DNA of 64,000 nt from Brachyhypopomus gauderio (taxonomy: Eukaryota; Chordata; Actinopteri; Gymnotiformes; Hypopomidae): the NCBI RefSeq assembly GCF_052324685.1, contig NC_135212.1:46974825-47038824 (forward strand), given 5' to 3'. Under the pieces are notes generated by a model, which had not been told where the DNA came from, searched no databases, and worked only from the letters and a program-made list of their open reading frames with translations. Position 1 is the first letter of the stretch; every line of letters begins with the position of its first letter. A program made the position numbers and the translations under genes. Shown here one piece after another: positions 1 through 11,499 of the stretch.

Positions 1-427
1 GCTCAAATGGCAAGAGCAAGACTGCTTCATGAACCATTACAAATGACATTTTCAGGAGATGCAGCTACCCGAACTTCATTTCAGAAAGATCTCCAAGACA
101 AGAAAGTTGTGCCTATTATGAGAACACCTTTCTCCAGCAGCATCTACCAACCTTCCTTTGTTACTCATGTCTGGGTTTGGCATCAAAGCTGGCATGCAGG
201 TGTACAGCAATTTCACCTGACCTTTGGCAGTTGGTCATTTGCTCAAAATGCCATGTAGAAACCTAGGTCAAATTCAGGTTTGATCACCTTAAGCTACATT
301 TGGCAATTAATACATTGATTTACATGACAGCTGAAGACCTAGACTAGGCTCAGCCCAATTGCATAGCAACACAGGACAGGTTGTGGAGTCAAAGCACAAG
401 GTTTATTTCATTCAAGACATGGGGCCA

Positions 428-1153
428 TCAAGCACTCTCCTTAACCATGATTGGACCAAGGATTACTTCTCCTTCCAGCAGAGTACCTGCAAAAAAAAAA
501 GGAGGGGGGAAGGGATTTAGGCTCTGCTTGCAAGTTCACATCACCTTTAGTCCAAGCTCCAGACCTTCTCCAAGAAGGATCAGGTACCGGCACAGCATGG
601 CAGGCACGTACCTCCGTCCTCAGACAAGTCTCGACCCTTCCGGAAGCTACAGGTGGTCTCGCAACAGCCACACACCTGGTCAGGCCCATATGCTGCAGTC
701 CACCTGTAAAGCCAGAATACCCAAGTTTACCAGCTAGGCCTCACCAGTAACCTGCTGGTTTCAGGACCACAGCCACATACCTGTTGCTAGAGAACGAACA
801 AGCTTTGTGCTCAGCATCAGCAGAGTAAGAAGCTGGAGTTGCCTTCATAAAGCATGTGAAGTAGAGCTGGAGAGACAGGGGTTAGTTCAGACAGCCAGTC
901 ATTCTACTCACCCCCCTACCAAACATGCTTACATACCAAACCACTGTTGTCCTGCTGAAACTTGAATGCCTCCAACTGAAACCTCAGCTTGTCTGCTTCA
1001 GTTTGGGGCAGGAAGTGAGAATGGGAACCTGTGAGCTTGGCATCAATCAGGCACCTGCAATCATTTGTGCAGTCAGACCACAACTAGCTGATCTCTACAG
1101 CCATCACAAAGCCCACAAGGAAGCCACTCACCCATGGTTATCTATGAAGGCAT
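428..1153 (-). pseudogene. Truncated ZP3-like copy A (exons 5-8 only)
   Basis: This is the 3' part of the same egg-coat gene found intact four times to the right. Exon 8 (428-486), exon 7 (612-703), exon 6 (781-866) and exon 5 (937-1054) are present with their splice sites, plus the last ~22 bases of exon 4 (1132-1153). The sequence then switches to the interior of the Harbinger element at the shared word GGCAT (1149-1153). Exons 1-4, the signal peptide, most of the ZP domain and the TATA box are absent, so this copy cannot make a secreted ZP protein. The poly(A) signal at 402-407 remains. Confidence 0.93.
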
Positions 1154-1828
1154 GTGGGGTCCTGCACAATGTTGCGCACAGGTATGCCGTGCCCTTGTTA
1201 GAGGTGGTTGAGCAACCAGCGGACCCAGAGCCACAACAAATTAAAGCACAGCCTAACCCAGGTTCCATACAAGCAATGCAACAAATCATAGCTACAATAT
1301 TAAAATGTAAGAGACAGCATTCAAATTTGAACCAATTCTTTTATTGAGTGGCTGATGCTAGTGAGCGCATTTTTTAGGTGCATTATATAATTCTGCCAGT
1401 GTGCATTGTTCTGACCCCACAACATTTAAAGCTTCACACATGCTGTCCCTCTCAGACCTTTTGCACTTTGCCGTAATGCCACAACGTGCCAAACAAACAT
1501 TTTTTCCGCACCTCTACTTCATTGAGGAGCGTCTCCACTTCACATTCGGTGAAGTTCCTCTTCTTTCCCCGTTTAGACATGGATTGTAATTGATCAGACA
1601 GGAAACTCTTCCAGTGCAGGGCAAATTTTAATGAATTTGCATATTTATAAGGAGGCGTGTCACAGGAGGAGTCAGCCACTCTCTTGATTGGGATGTACAA
1701 AAGAAATGTCTGTGGATTCCCGCACGGTTTGATACATCCGGCTTTTTTTTTGCGTACGCAATTTTCTGGATTTGTACGTACGCCAATTTTTAGTAAGAAA
1801 TCCATGCAAGTCTTTGTACATGAGGCCC
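1149..1828 (+). mobile_element. Right part of a Harbinger element (unit A)
   Basis: This is the right-hand part of the Harbinger that is complete in the next unit (6184-8191), left by the deletion. It keeps the C-terminal end of the HARBI1-like reading frame (to about 1347), the remnant of the Myb-like ORF on the minus strand (1452-1580), and the right terminal repeat ending at 1828, followed by a CTG target duplication. Confidence 0.85.
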
Positions 1829-2170
1829 CTGGGGGGTATTTCAGAACGCAGGTTAAGCATCTATCTCAGGGTATGACAATGGCAAAACATACAAAAAAAA
1901 GTACAAACAAGACTGCTGGTGATGATGGTAATTTTGCAAGTTGGTTTTTCTTTTTCTGGTAACACTTGACGTCACCTAGAATGACGTCACAAAAGGTTAA
2001 TGAAAGGGATATTTTAAGCATACTTTCAAATACGCTAACGAATGAGTTTAACAAATGCCTAGATAGCACAGACACGTCCCCGAGACGCAACATTAACATC
2101 AAAATATCACCCAAGCATCGCGTTCTATTATTGAACGTCATGTGTGTCAGAGTTGCGATTTAAAGAGTGT

Positions 2171-2239
2171 CCGATTCAATGCTCCTACATTGCTAGTGTC
2201 AAAATATCACTAGCGATCACGTTCCGATGCTTTGACGAC
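2171..2239. repeat. Right arm of the outer inverted-repeat element (unit A)
   Basis: It matches, in reverse complement, the left arm seen in complete units (5566-5638). The left arm of this unit was removed with the deletion. Confidence 0.6.
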
Positions 2240-2386
2240 CAATACCATCATTTAGTTATTTAACCTGGATGAATGTATGGATTGCCTATACCATCTGCAC
2301 TAAAGGTACTGTGACTACTTGGCCTGGGAACTAGAACCACAACTATAGAACTACGTTTGGACCACAAATACGGACTTGTGCTAGCA

Positions 2387-2573
2387 GGCCGCCCAATGGA
2401 GGATGGGTTCTCTTTTGAGTCTTGGTCCTCCCGAGGTTTCTTCCTAATCCCCACCATCATAGGGAGATTTTCCTTGCCACTGTCGCCTTTGGCTTGCTCA
2501 TTAGGGATCTGGACCCATACGATTGTAAAGCTGCTTTGACACATGTGTTCAAGCACTATATAAATAAATTTGA
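2387..2573 (+). mobile_element. L2-like LINE 3' tail (unit A)
   Basis: The segment begins GGCCGCCCAATGG and ends in TATAAATAAATTTGAC. The same tail follows a recognisable LINE reading frame at 31605-32577 and occurs inverted at 59509-59715. No coding part remains in the array copies. Confidence 0.65.
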
Positions 2574-3131
2574 CTACAGCAAAAGTTCAATATTGATCCA
2601 CCCAAGACTTCTAGTCCAAATAAGCTTTGCTTGTGTAAACAGCACAGATAACGTCCCACTACGGCCTTGGTCAAACCAAGTATAAGGTGTACATGCATTC
2701 TAGGCCAATTTTAGGGATTACTGAAGGTAGGCTCAAATGGCAAGAGCAAGACTGCTTCATGAACCATTACAAATGACATTTTCAGGAGATGCAGCTACCC
2801 GAACTTCATTTCAGAAAGATCTCCAAGACAAGAAAGTTGTGCCTATTATGAGAACACCTTTCTCCAGCAGCATCTACCAACCTTCCTTTGTTACTCATGT
2901 CTGGGTTTGGCATCAAAGCTGGCATGCAGGTGTACAGCAATTTCACCTGACCTTTGGCAGTTGGTCATTTGCTCAAAATGCCATGTAGAAACCTAGGTCA
3001 AATTCAGGTTTGATCACCTTAAGCTACATTTGGCAATTAATACATTGATTTACATGACAGCTGAAGACCTAGACTAGGCTCAGCCCAATTGCATAGCAAC
3101 ACAGGACAGGTTGTGGAGTCAAAGCACAAGG

Positions 3132-3137
3132 TTTATT
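3132..3137 (-). terminator. Poly(A) signal AATAAA of ZP3 copy B
   Basis: It lies about 20 bases after the TGA stop, so the 3' UTR is very short. The equivalent signals of the other copies are at 402-407, 9490-9495, 21419-21424 and 27777-27782. Confidence 0.8.
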
Positions 3138-3157
3138 TCATTCAAGACATGGGGCCA

Positions 3158-5062
3158 TCAAGCACTCTCCTTAACCATGATTGGACCAAGGATTACTTCT
3201 CCTTCCAGCAGAGTACCTGCAAAAAAAAAAAAGGAGGGGGGAAGGGATTTAGGCTCTGCTTGCAAGTTCACATCACCTTTAGTCCAAGCTCCAGACCTTC
3301 TCCAAGAAGGATCAGGTACCGGCACAGCATGGCAGGCACGTACCTCCGTCCTCAGACAAGTCTCGACCCTTCCGGAAGCTACAGGTGGTCTCGCAACAGC
3401 CACACACCTGGTCAGGCCCATATGCTGCAGTCCACCTGTAAAGCCAGAATACCCAAGTTTACCAGCTAGGCCTCACCAGTAACCTGCTGGTTTCAGGACC
3501 ACAGCCACATACCTGTTGCTAGAGAACGAACAAGCTTTGTGCTCAGCATCAGCAGAGTAAGAAGCTGGAGTTGCCTTCATAAAGCATGTGAAGTAGAGCT
3601 GGAGAGACAGGGGTTAGTTCAGACAGCCAGTCATTCTACTCACCCCCCTACCAAACATGCTTACATACCAAACCACTGTTGTCCTGCTGAAACTTGAATG
3701 CCTCCAACTGAAACCTCAGCTTGTCTGCTTCAGTTTGGGGCAGGAAGTGAGAATGGGAACCTGTGAGCTTGGCATCAATCAGGCACCTGCAATCATTTGT
3801 GCAGTCAGACCACAACTAGCTGATCTCTACAGCCATCACAAAGCCCACAAGGAAGCCACTCACCCATGGTTATCTATGAAGGCATAACTGGGGACTGCAG
3901 TCACATCAGGAAACACCGTGGCCACACAGGTGTCCAGATACACACGAAGGGGCACATGGTAGAACTGAATTACAGATGCCTCAACACTGATCACATCATG
4001 CAGGAAGTACTGGTTGGAGAGCCTTTCAGATGTCCAGTCATCTGGGAGAAAAAACCTCATTAGGTCCAGTTCTGGCACAGATCAGTAGGTCTGGTGTAGC
4101 CATGGGACAAACCTGTCATGAGCCTCAGGGAGAAGACAAGCTGTTCCTCAGCAACTTGGGTAGAAGCATATGGGATCCAGGCAGGCATCAGAGCATTGCT
4201 GCTTACATTGTGGAGCCTACAAAGCATTTGATGGTCATCAGATTGAACAGAGCCTTCCAAATAATACTGAACAGCACATCTAGTAGGGTCCAATACCTTG
4301 GATAGTGACACTCGATGCGAACCTCAGCACCAACAGTTCTCACAATAGGAGTGTGAGCAAAATTGTGGGGAACATAGCGGACGTAGAAGACGTAGACCAG
4401 CTCATCTGGAGTCATCTGTTAAGAAAGAAGTGGTGTTATTGCATGCAGGTTTAACACAGCACTGAAGCGTTCACTTCATAGACACTCACACTGGTAGTAC
4501 TGTTGCAGGCCTGCAGTGCTGACTGGAAGATGAGAACTTGAGCAGCACGGTCCTCCCCACTGACGGCACAGTTTCCCAGGGTGATCTCAGATGGATTTAT
4601 CAGCTCACCGGTTCCAAACAGGTCCTTCTTGACCTCCACATGTACGCCAGTCTCACCACACTCTGCTGCTACACTTGCAGTAGGAACAGGGGGGCTCATC
4701 TGAAACTGCATTAGTGGCTGCCTTGCTGGTAGTTGAGGGTCATTGGGGAAATGCCATGCCACCTGCTTCACAGGTCCCTGAAATACTTGCTGGGACTGAA
4801 CATTGGAAGGCTGCTGCACAGGTATCTGCACAGGATTCCAGGACTGCTGGCTAAATGAGCCTTGTGCAGGCCCTGTGGGGTTAGAAACATGGCTCCCCTG
4901 AGAAGCCCCTCCAGCAACCACTTGCCTTATTGCTTGAGGCTGCTGATGAGGTTGTAGTCCAGCTGGAAGTTGAGATTTGAACACTCCTTGTAGTTGTGCA
5001 TCAGACAACACAAACACACCCAGCAACAGCACCACACCAAGCCCCACTTTGCTCAAACCCAT
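3158..5062 (-). CDS. zp3-like: ZP3-like egg-coat glycoprotein, copy B
   Basis: Predicted structural protein of the egg envelope (chorion), secreted and polymerised through its ZP domain. Eight exons on the minus strand: 4490-5062, 4297-4415, 4113-4216, 3864-4041, 3669-3786, 3513-3598, 3344-3435, 3158-3216. All junctions are GT-AG and in phase, giving 1329 bp and 442 residues. The chosen ATG (5062) starts a signal peptide (residues 1 to about 22, hydrophobic core VVLLLGVFVL). A Gln/Pro-rich segment follows to about residue 133. The ZP domain starts near Cys135 (ECGETGVHVEVKKDLFGTG), with NST as a possible N-glycosylation site at about 187. Twelve cysteines end with VCGCCETTC, and RKGR (about 414-417) is a candidate furin-type cleavage site. 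There is no transmembrane segment, as is common in fish ZP3. Identification rests on motif and exon pattern; a ZP3 subtype cannot be assigned. Confidence 0.93.
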
Positions 5063-5137
5063 TGTTGTTGTTCTTGTTCTCCCTAAAAACAATTAATTAA
5101 AAAAGCTCACACATAGCAGTCTTGTTTGACCATTCCA

Positions 5138-5144
5138 TTTTATA
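5138..5144 (-). promoter_or_regulatory. TATA box of ZP3 copy B
   Basis: TATAAAA on the minus strand, about 75 bases upstream of the ATG. This predicts a short 5' UTR, and the spacing is identical in all four complete copies. Confidence 0.75.
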
Positions 5145-5565
5145 CCATAAAGGAGGCTTGCAGCCCCACCCCCTGCTAATGAGCTTAACGTCTCTCTGAA
5201 CCTGATGATGACTTTACTACTCTTTCACAGCTGACACAAATCAATACTCCTCACTCTTAAAACAGGCTCTTAAACTGTTGTTTGCATGGGTGTATGGTTC
5301 TATAGAATTGCCCTAAATAACTATTTTCAGTACTAGTTGGCACCTTTAAAGAGTGCTCTTGTACAGAATATATAGTAGTGGGCAAACGTTTTGAGAATGG
5401 CACAAGGTTCTGAGCAATTTTGCTGCCTCAGGTTTTTTTAACCTTATTTCAGATGTTTATATGATATAATGATATAATTGATGGTACAATTATAAGCAAT
5501 CCATATATTTATCTTTTTATTGACAAATGCATCCAGTTTAAATAATGAAATAATCTTATTATTAG
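5145..5565. other. ZP3 5' flank, no gene seen
   Basis: Upstream region shared by the copies as far as about the point where the array ends after copy E. It has no ORF of note. From about 5360 the words around GTAGTGGGCAAACG resemble a transposon end, but no partner end was found. Confidence 0.5.
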
Positions 5566-6568
5566 TCATCAAAGCATCAAAACGTGATCGCCAGTGATGT
5601 TTTTTTGAGACTTTAGCAATGTGGGAGAATTGAATCGGTACGAATGAATGATTTACCTAACATAGATGGCAAGGAATAAATGCTCCAAGACAAAGAGGCA
5701 CCTGGCCTGATTATTCGTCCATGTATAGTGTTGGTGCTATGGGTTTCTTGAGGACTGGATGGGAGACACCTGCATCTACATCACCATTGAAGCCCTAGTG
5801 TATTTGAAATGTATCTCAATGATAATTCTATTTTATGTAAGAATTTAAATTTGTGCATGTGTGTGTTTATGGCAGGGGCATATATATGGGGAGGGGGGAG
5901 TTGTGTGGTTTATATTAGTGTGTGTGTGTGTGTGTGTGTCACACCTTGCTTCCAGGTGAGGGTAGATACGATCAAACGAGAGTATGGGATATATTAAAGA
6001 GCGATGGCAAGCCACCATAGCCCATTCGATACAAGGGTGTTTTTCATGAACACCCTAAATAACACTGCCATTAACTGGAAATGGCAAAACATACAAAAAA
6101 GTACAAACAAACCAAAAAAAATCTACTTACATCAACACCTCCACTCATTGGTTCAACTATAAACCAACCATCTAACAGACCTGGGGCCTCATGTATGAAC
6201 GGTGCGTATGTACAAAAACATTGCGTACGCTATGATTCACGCAAACGGTCAGATGTACTAAATGTGAGTTGAACGTGAGAAAGTGCGTACCCTGACGACA
6301 CTTTCACTTCAGGCGTACGCATGTTTCTAATGTGTTTTTGTCAATTAGTGACACTTAAAGGTGATGCATTGAAATTACAACTATTAAGATATCATTTACA
6401 CACAAATTGTAGTAAGCCCTTATTGTGTGAAATAAAGTAAATTAATCTGAAAATTAAATACTAAATTAATCAGACATTTTCATTGCCTTACTGAAATAAT
6501 TCAACGCGTTTCCACTTAGCCTAGATTATATAAACATGCATGAAATGTTGTGCTGGAGTTCTTAGGAG

Positions 6569-7709
6569 ATGGCAGCGTTGGCATTACTGGAAGATATTGC
6601 TAATGGCCGAATTCGCCGAGAGCGCGTTTTCCGTGACCATTATGATATTTTGGCCCATGATGATGACTGGCTTATAAGCCGTTTCAGATTTCCAAGAGCT
6701 GTCCTCTTGTGCTGAGTTGGGTCCAGTTTTGGACAGAGAAACGCGAGGAGTCGCGCATTGCCAGTTCCTTTACAGGTGCTGACAACGCTCGGCTTCCTGG
6801 CGACAGGCTCGTTTCAAAGAGAACTGGCAGACCGGTCGGGGATAGAGCCTTACCATGCCAACTGTTTTGGATGAGATCATCTGCCTATCAGCTAATTACA
6901 TATGGTTTCCATATGAAGCCGTTTACCAGGCAACCATTAAAGCGCAATTTGCAGCGATAGCTGGTTTCCCTAATGTAATCGGAGCGATTGACTGCACATT
7001 TCTATAAAGGCACCATCTGAGGAGGAATTTGCTCATGTGAATAAAAAGCACTTTAATTCCATAAACGTGCAAATAATCTGATGCAAAAATGTGCCTTACT
7101 AATGTAGTGGCACGCTGGCCTAGGTCAACCCAATGATTTGTACATCCTTACAAACAGCATGGTTGGGATAAGATTACAAGCTAGCAGAGTGCGTGATGGG
7201 TGGCTTCTTGGTAAGCAACAAATTTAAAGCATTTAAATAAAAGCATGTGACATTTCCAGCTTAGAATCATTCATTTAAAACATGGGTAATTGTTAAATTA
7301 CTTGGGAAACCGCGGCTACGCGCTCAATGCGTGGCTAATGACCCTTTGTAATCCACAGACTGACCGGGAGCAGAGATACAATTCTCTCCATTCTCGCACC
7401 CGGTCAGTCATGGAGAAGGCAATTGGGCAGCTGAAAAGCTGGTGGCGCTGGCTGGACAGGACCGTGGGAATGCTACTGTATCGGCCAGAGAATGTGTGTC
7501 GTATGGTGAGGGCATGTGGGGTCCTGCACAATGTTGCGCACAGGTATGCCGTGCCCTTGTTAGAGGTGGTTGAGCAACCAGCGGACCCAGAGCCACAACA
7601 AATTAAAGCACAGCCTAACCCAGGTTCCATACAAGCAATGCAACAAATCATAGCTACAATATTAAAATGTAAGAGACAGCATTCAAATTTGAACCAATTC
7701 TTTTATTGA
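6569..7709 (+). pseudogene. HARBI1-like transposase pseudogene, unit B
   Basis: The reading frame starts MAALALLEDI and resembles HARBI1-type DDE nucleases. It hits a TGA after about 48 codons (FRFPRAVLLC) and has further stops and frameshifts before the C-terminal part (MEKAIGQLKSWWRWLD, ACGVLHNVAHRYA). The better copy at 50508-51627 shows an intron before that last block. The lesions are shared by all array copies, so decay preceded amplification. Confidence 0.85.
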
Positions 7710-7813
7710 GTGGCTGATGCTAGTGAGCGCATTTTTTAGGTGCATTATATAATTCTGCCAGTGTGCATTGTTCTGACCCCACAACATTTAAAGCTTCACA
7801 CATGCTGTCCCTC

Positions 7814-7942
7814 TCAGACCTTTTGCACTTTGCCGTAATGCCACAACGTGCCAAACAAACATTTTTTCCGCACCTCTACTTCATTGAGGAGCGTCTCCAC
7901 TTCACATTCGGTGAAGTTCCTCTTCTTTCCCCGTTTAGACAT
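7814..7942 (-). pseudogene. Myb/SANT-like Harbinger ORF remnant, unit B
   Basis: Starts MSKRGKKRNFTECEVETLL and is the N-terminus of the DNA-binding companion protein carried by Harbinger elements. It is truncated after about 42 codons; the equivalent at 50092-50488 runs about 130 codons with lesions. Confidence 0.7.
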
Positions 7943-8744
7943 GGATTGTAATTGATCAGACAGGAAACTCTTCCAGTGCAGGGCAAATTTTAATGAATTT
8001 GCATATTTATAAGGAGGCGTGTCACAGGAGGAGTCAGCCACTCTCTTGATTGGGATGTACAAAAGAAATGTCTGTGGATTCCCGCACGGTTTGATACATC
8101 CGGCTTTTTTTTTTGCGTACGCAATTTTCTGGATTTGTACGTACGCCAATTTTTAGTAAGAAATCCATGCAAGTCTTTGTACATGAGGCCCCTGGGGGGT
8201 ATTTCAGAACGCAGGTTAAGCATCTATCTCAGGGTATGACAATGGCAAAACATACAAAAAAAAGTACAAACAAGACTGCTGGTGATGATGGTAATTTTGC
8301 GATTTTTCTTTTTCTGGTAACACTTGACGTCACCTAGAATGACGTCACAAAAGGTTAATGAAAGGGATATTTTAAGCATACTTTCAAATACGCTAACGAA
8401 TGAGTTTAACAAATGCCTAGATAGCACAGACACGTCCCCGAGACGCAACATTAACATCAAAATATCACCCAAGCATCGCGTTCTATTATTGAACGTCATG
8501 TGTGTCAGAGTTGCGATTTAAAGAGTGTCCGATTCAATGCTCCTACATTGCTAGTGTCAAAATATCACTAGCGATCACGTTCCGATGCTTTGACGACCAA
8601 TACCATCATTTAGTTATTTAACCTGGATGAATGTATGGATTGCCTATACCATCTGCACTAAAGGTACTGTGACTACTTGGCCTGGGAACTAGAACCACAA
8701 CTATAGAACTACGTTTGGACCACAAATACGGACTTGTGCTAGCA

Positions 8745-8931
8745 GGCCGCCCAATGGAGGATGGGTTCTCTTTTGAGTCTTGGTCCTCCCGAGGTTTCTT
8801 CCTAATCCCCACCATCATAGGGAGATTTTCCTTGCCACTGTCGCCTTTGGCTTGCTCATTAGGGATCTGGACCCATACGATTGTAAAGCTGCTTTGACAC
8901 ATGTGTTCAAGCACTATATAAATAAATTTGA
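8745..8931 (+). mobile_element. L2-like LINE 3' tail (unit B)
   Basis: Same tail as at 2387-2573; non-coding. Confidence 0.65.
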
Positions 8932-9515
8932 CTACAGCAAAAGTTCAATATTGATCCACCCAAGACTTCTAGTCCAAATAAGCTTTGCTTGTGTAAACAG
9001 CACAGATAACGTCCCACTACGGCCTTGGTCAAACCAAGTATAAGGTGTACATGCATTCTAGGCCAATTTTAGGGATTACTGAAGGTAGGCTCAAATGGCA
9101 AGAGCAAGACTGCTTCATGAACCATTACAAATGACATTTTCAGGAGATGCAGCTACCCGAACTTCATTTCAGAAAGATCTCCAAGACAAGAAAGTTGTGC
9201 CTATTATGAGAACACCTTTCTCCAGCAGCATCTACCAACCTTCCTTTGTTACTCATGTCTGGGTTTGGCATCAAAGCTGGCATGCAGGTGTACAGCAATT
9301 TCACCTGACCTTTGGCAGTTGGTCATTTGCTCAAAATGCCATGTAGAAACCTAGGTCAAATTCAGGTTTGATCACCTTAAGCTACATTTGGCAATTAATA
9401 CATTGATTTACATGACAGCTGAAGACCTAGACTAGGCTCAGCCCAATTGCATAGCAACACAGGACAGGTTGTGGAGTCAAAGCACAAGGTTTATTTCATT
9501 CAAGACATGGGGCCA

Positions 9516-11417
9516 TCAAGCACTCTCCTTAACCATGATTGGACCAAGGATTACTTCTCCTTCCAGCAGAGTACCTGCAAAAAAAAAGGAGGGGGGAAGG
9601 GATTTAGGCTCTGCTTGCAAGTTCACATCACCTTTAGTCCAAGCTCCAGACCTTCTCCAAGAAGGATCAGGTACCGGCACAGCATGGCAGGCACGTACCT
9701 CCGTCCTCAGACAAGTCTCGACCCTTCCGGAAGCTACAGGTGGTCTCGCAACAGCCACACACCTGGTCAGGCCCATATGCTGCAGTCCACCTGTAAAGCC
9801 AGAATACCCAAGTTTACCAGCTAGGCCTCACCAGTAACCTGCTGGTTTCAGGACCACAGCCACATACCTGTTGCTAGAGAACGAACAAGCTTTGTGCTCA
9901 GCATCAGCAGAGTAAGAAGCTGGAGTTGCCTTCATAAAGCATGTGAAGTAGAGCTGGAGAGACAGGGGTTAGTTCAGACAGCCAGTCATTCTACTCACCC
10001 CCCTACCAAACATGCTTACATACCAAACCACTGTTGTCCTGCTGAAACTTGAATGCCTCCAACTGAAACCTCAGCTTGTCTGCTTCAGTTTGGGGCAGGA
10101 AGTGAGAATGGGAACCTGTGAGCTTGGCATCAATCAGGCACCTGCAATCATTTGTGCAGTCAGACCACAACTAGCTGATCTCTACAGCCATCACAAAGCC
10201 CACAAGGAAGCCACTCACCCATGGTTATCTATGAAGGCATAACTGGGGACTGCAGTCACATCAGGAAACACCGTGGCCACACAGGTGTCCAGATACACAC
10301 GAAGGGGCACATGGTAGAACTGAATTACAGATGCCTCAACACTGATCACATCATGCAGGAAGTACTGGTTGGAGAGCCTTTCAGATGTCCAGTCATCTGG
10401 GAGAAGAAACCTCATTAGGTCCAGTTCTGGCACAGATCAGTAGGTCTGGTGTAGCCATGGGACAAACCTGTCATGAGCCTCAGGGAGAAGACAAGCTGTT
10501 CCTCAGCAACTTGGGTAGAAGCATATGGGATCCAGGCAGGCATCAGAGCATTGCTGCTTACATTGTGGAGCCTACAAAGCATTTGATGGTCATCAGATTG
10601 AACAGAGCCTTCCAAATAATACTGAACAGCACATCTGGTAGGGTCCAATACCTTGGATAGTGACACTCGATGCGAACCTCAGCACCAACGGTTCTCACAA
10701 TAGGAGTGTGAGCAAAATTGTGGGGAACATAGCGGACGTAGAAGACATAGACCAGCTCATCTGGAGTCATCTGTTAAGAAAGAAGTGGTGTTATTGCATG
10801 CAGGTTTAACACAGCACTGAAGCGTTCACTTCATAGACACTCACACTGGTAGTACTGTTGCAGGCCTGCAGTGCTGACTGGAAGATGAGAACTTGAGCAG
10901 CACGGTCCTCCCCACTGACGGCACAGTTTCCCAGGGTGATCTCAGATGGATTTATCAGCTCACCGGTTCCAAACAGGTCCTTCTTGACCTCCACATGTAC
11001 GCCAGTCTCACCACACTCTGCTGCTACACTTGCAGTAGGAACAGGGGGGCTCATCTGAAACTGCATTAGTGGCTGCCTTGCTGGTAGTTGAGGGTCATTG
11101 GGGAAATGCCATGCCACCTGCTTCACAGGTCCCTGAAATACTTGCTGGGACTGAACATTGGAAGGCTGCTGCACAGGTATCTGCACAGGATTCCAGGACT
11201 GCTGGCTAAATGAGCCTTGTGCAGGCCCTGTGGGGTTAGAAACATGGCTCCCCTGAGAAGCCCCTCCAGCAACCACTTGCCTTATTGTTTGAGGCTGCTG
11301 ATGAGGTTGTAGTCCAGCTGGAAGTTGAGATTTGAACACTCCTTGTAGTTGTGCATCAGACAACACAAACACACCCAGCAACAGCACCACACCAAGCCCC
11401 ACTTTGCTCAAACCCAT
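9516..11417 (-). CDS. zp3-like: ZP3-like egg-coat glycoprotein, copy C
   Basis: Same 8-exon, 442-residue structure as copy B. Exons: 10845-11417, 10652-10770, 10468-10571, 10219-10396, 10024-10141, 9868-9953, 9699-9790, 9516-9574. Every splice site and the reading frame are kept. The only protein difference from copy B that I noticed is Ala to Thr in the Gln-rich segment (QPQTIRQ). It should be a functional egg-envelope gene with its own TATA box and poly(A) signal. The near identity means short reads cannot distinguish the copies. Confidence 0.93.
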
Positions 11418-11492
11418 TGTTGTTGTTCTTGTTCTCCCTAAAAACAATTAATTAAAAAAGCTCACACATAGCAGTCTTGTTTGACCATTCCA

Positions 11493-11499
11493 TTTTATA
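11493..11499 (-). promoter_or_regulatory. TATA box of ZP3 copy C
   Basis: TATAAAA at the same distance from the ATG as in copy B. Confidence 0.75.

Larger units (their letters stand above)
6184..8191 (+). mobile_element. PIF/Harbinger-type transposon, unit B
   Basis: The termini GGGCCTCATGTA and TACATGAGGCCC are inverted. They are flanked by a CTG duplication (6181-6183 and 8192-8194), a 3-bp target typical of this superfamily. It contains a decayed HARBI1-like transposase on the plus strand and a Myb-like remnant on the minus strand. The same element at 49817-52604, in the opposite order, has the same ends and CTG flanks. Confidence 0.88.
5566..8597. mobile_element. Old element with ~70-bp inverted termini, hosting Harbinger
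   Basis: The left arm (5566-5638) and right arm (8529-8597) are imperfect reverse complements sharing blocks such as AACGTGATCGC, GCAATGT and ATTGAATCGG. The Harbinger at 6184-8191 lies between them. A GT/CA repeat is at about 5920-5939. No target duplication was resolved and no transposase was seen outside the Harbinger, so the superfamily is unknown. The same arrangement recurs in the later units. Confidence 0.5.

Noticed and set aside
7-258. 83-codon ORF repeated in every unit (also 2737, 9095, 21024, 27382)
   Set aside because: It starts at an ATG and is the same in all copies, but the copies are near-identical DNA, so conservation says nothing. No family signature, and it lies just past the ZP3 poly(A) signal.
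4451-5092. Longer ZP3 exon 1 frame starting at 5092 and reading through to 4451
   Set aside because: The upstream start is TTG; the first ATG is 5062 and begins a good signal peptide. The downstream part after 4490 is intron, shown by the GTGAGT donor and the in-phase next exon.
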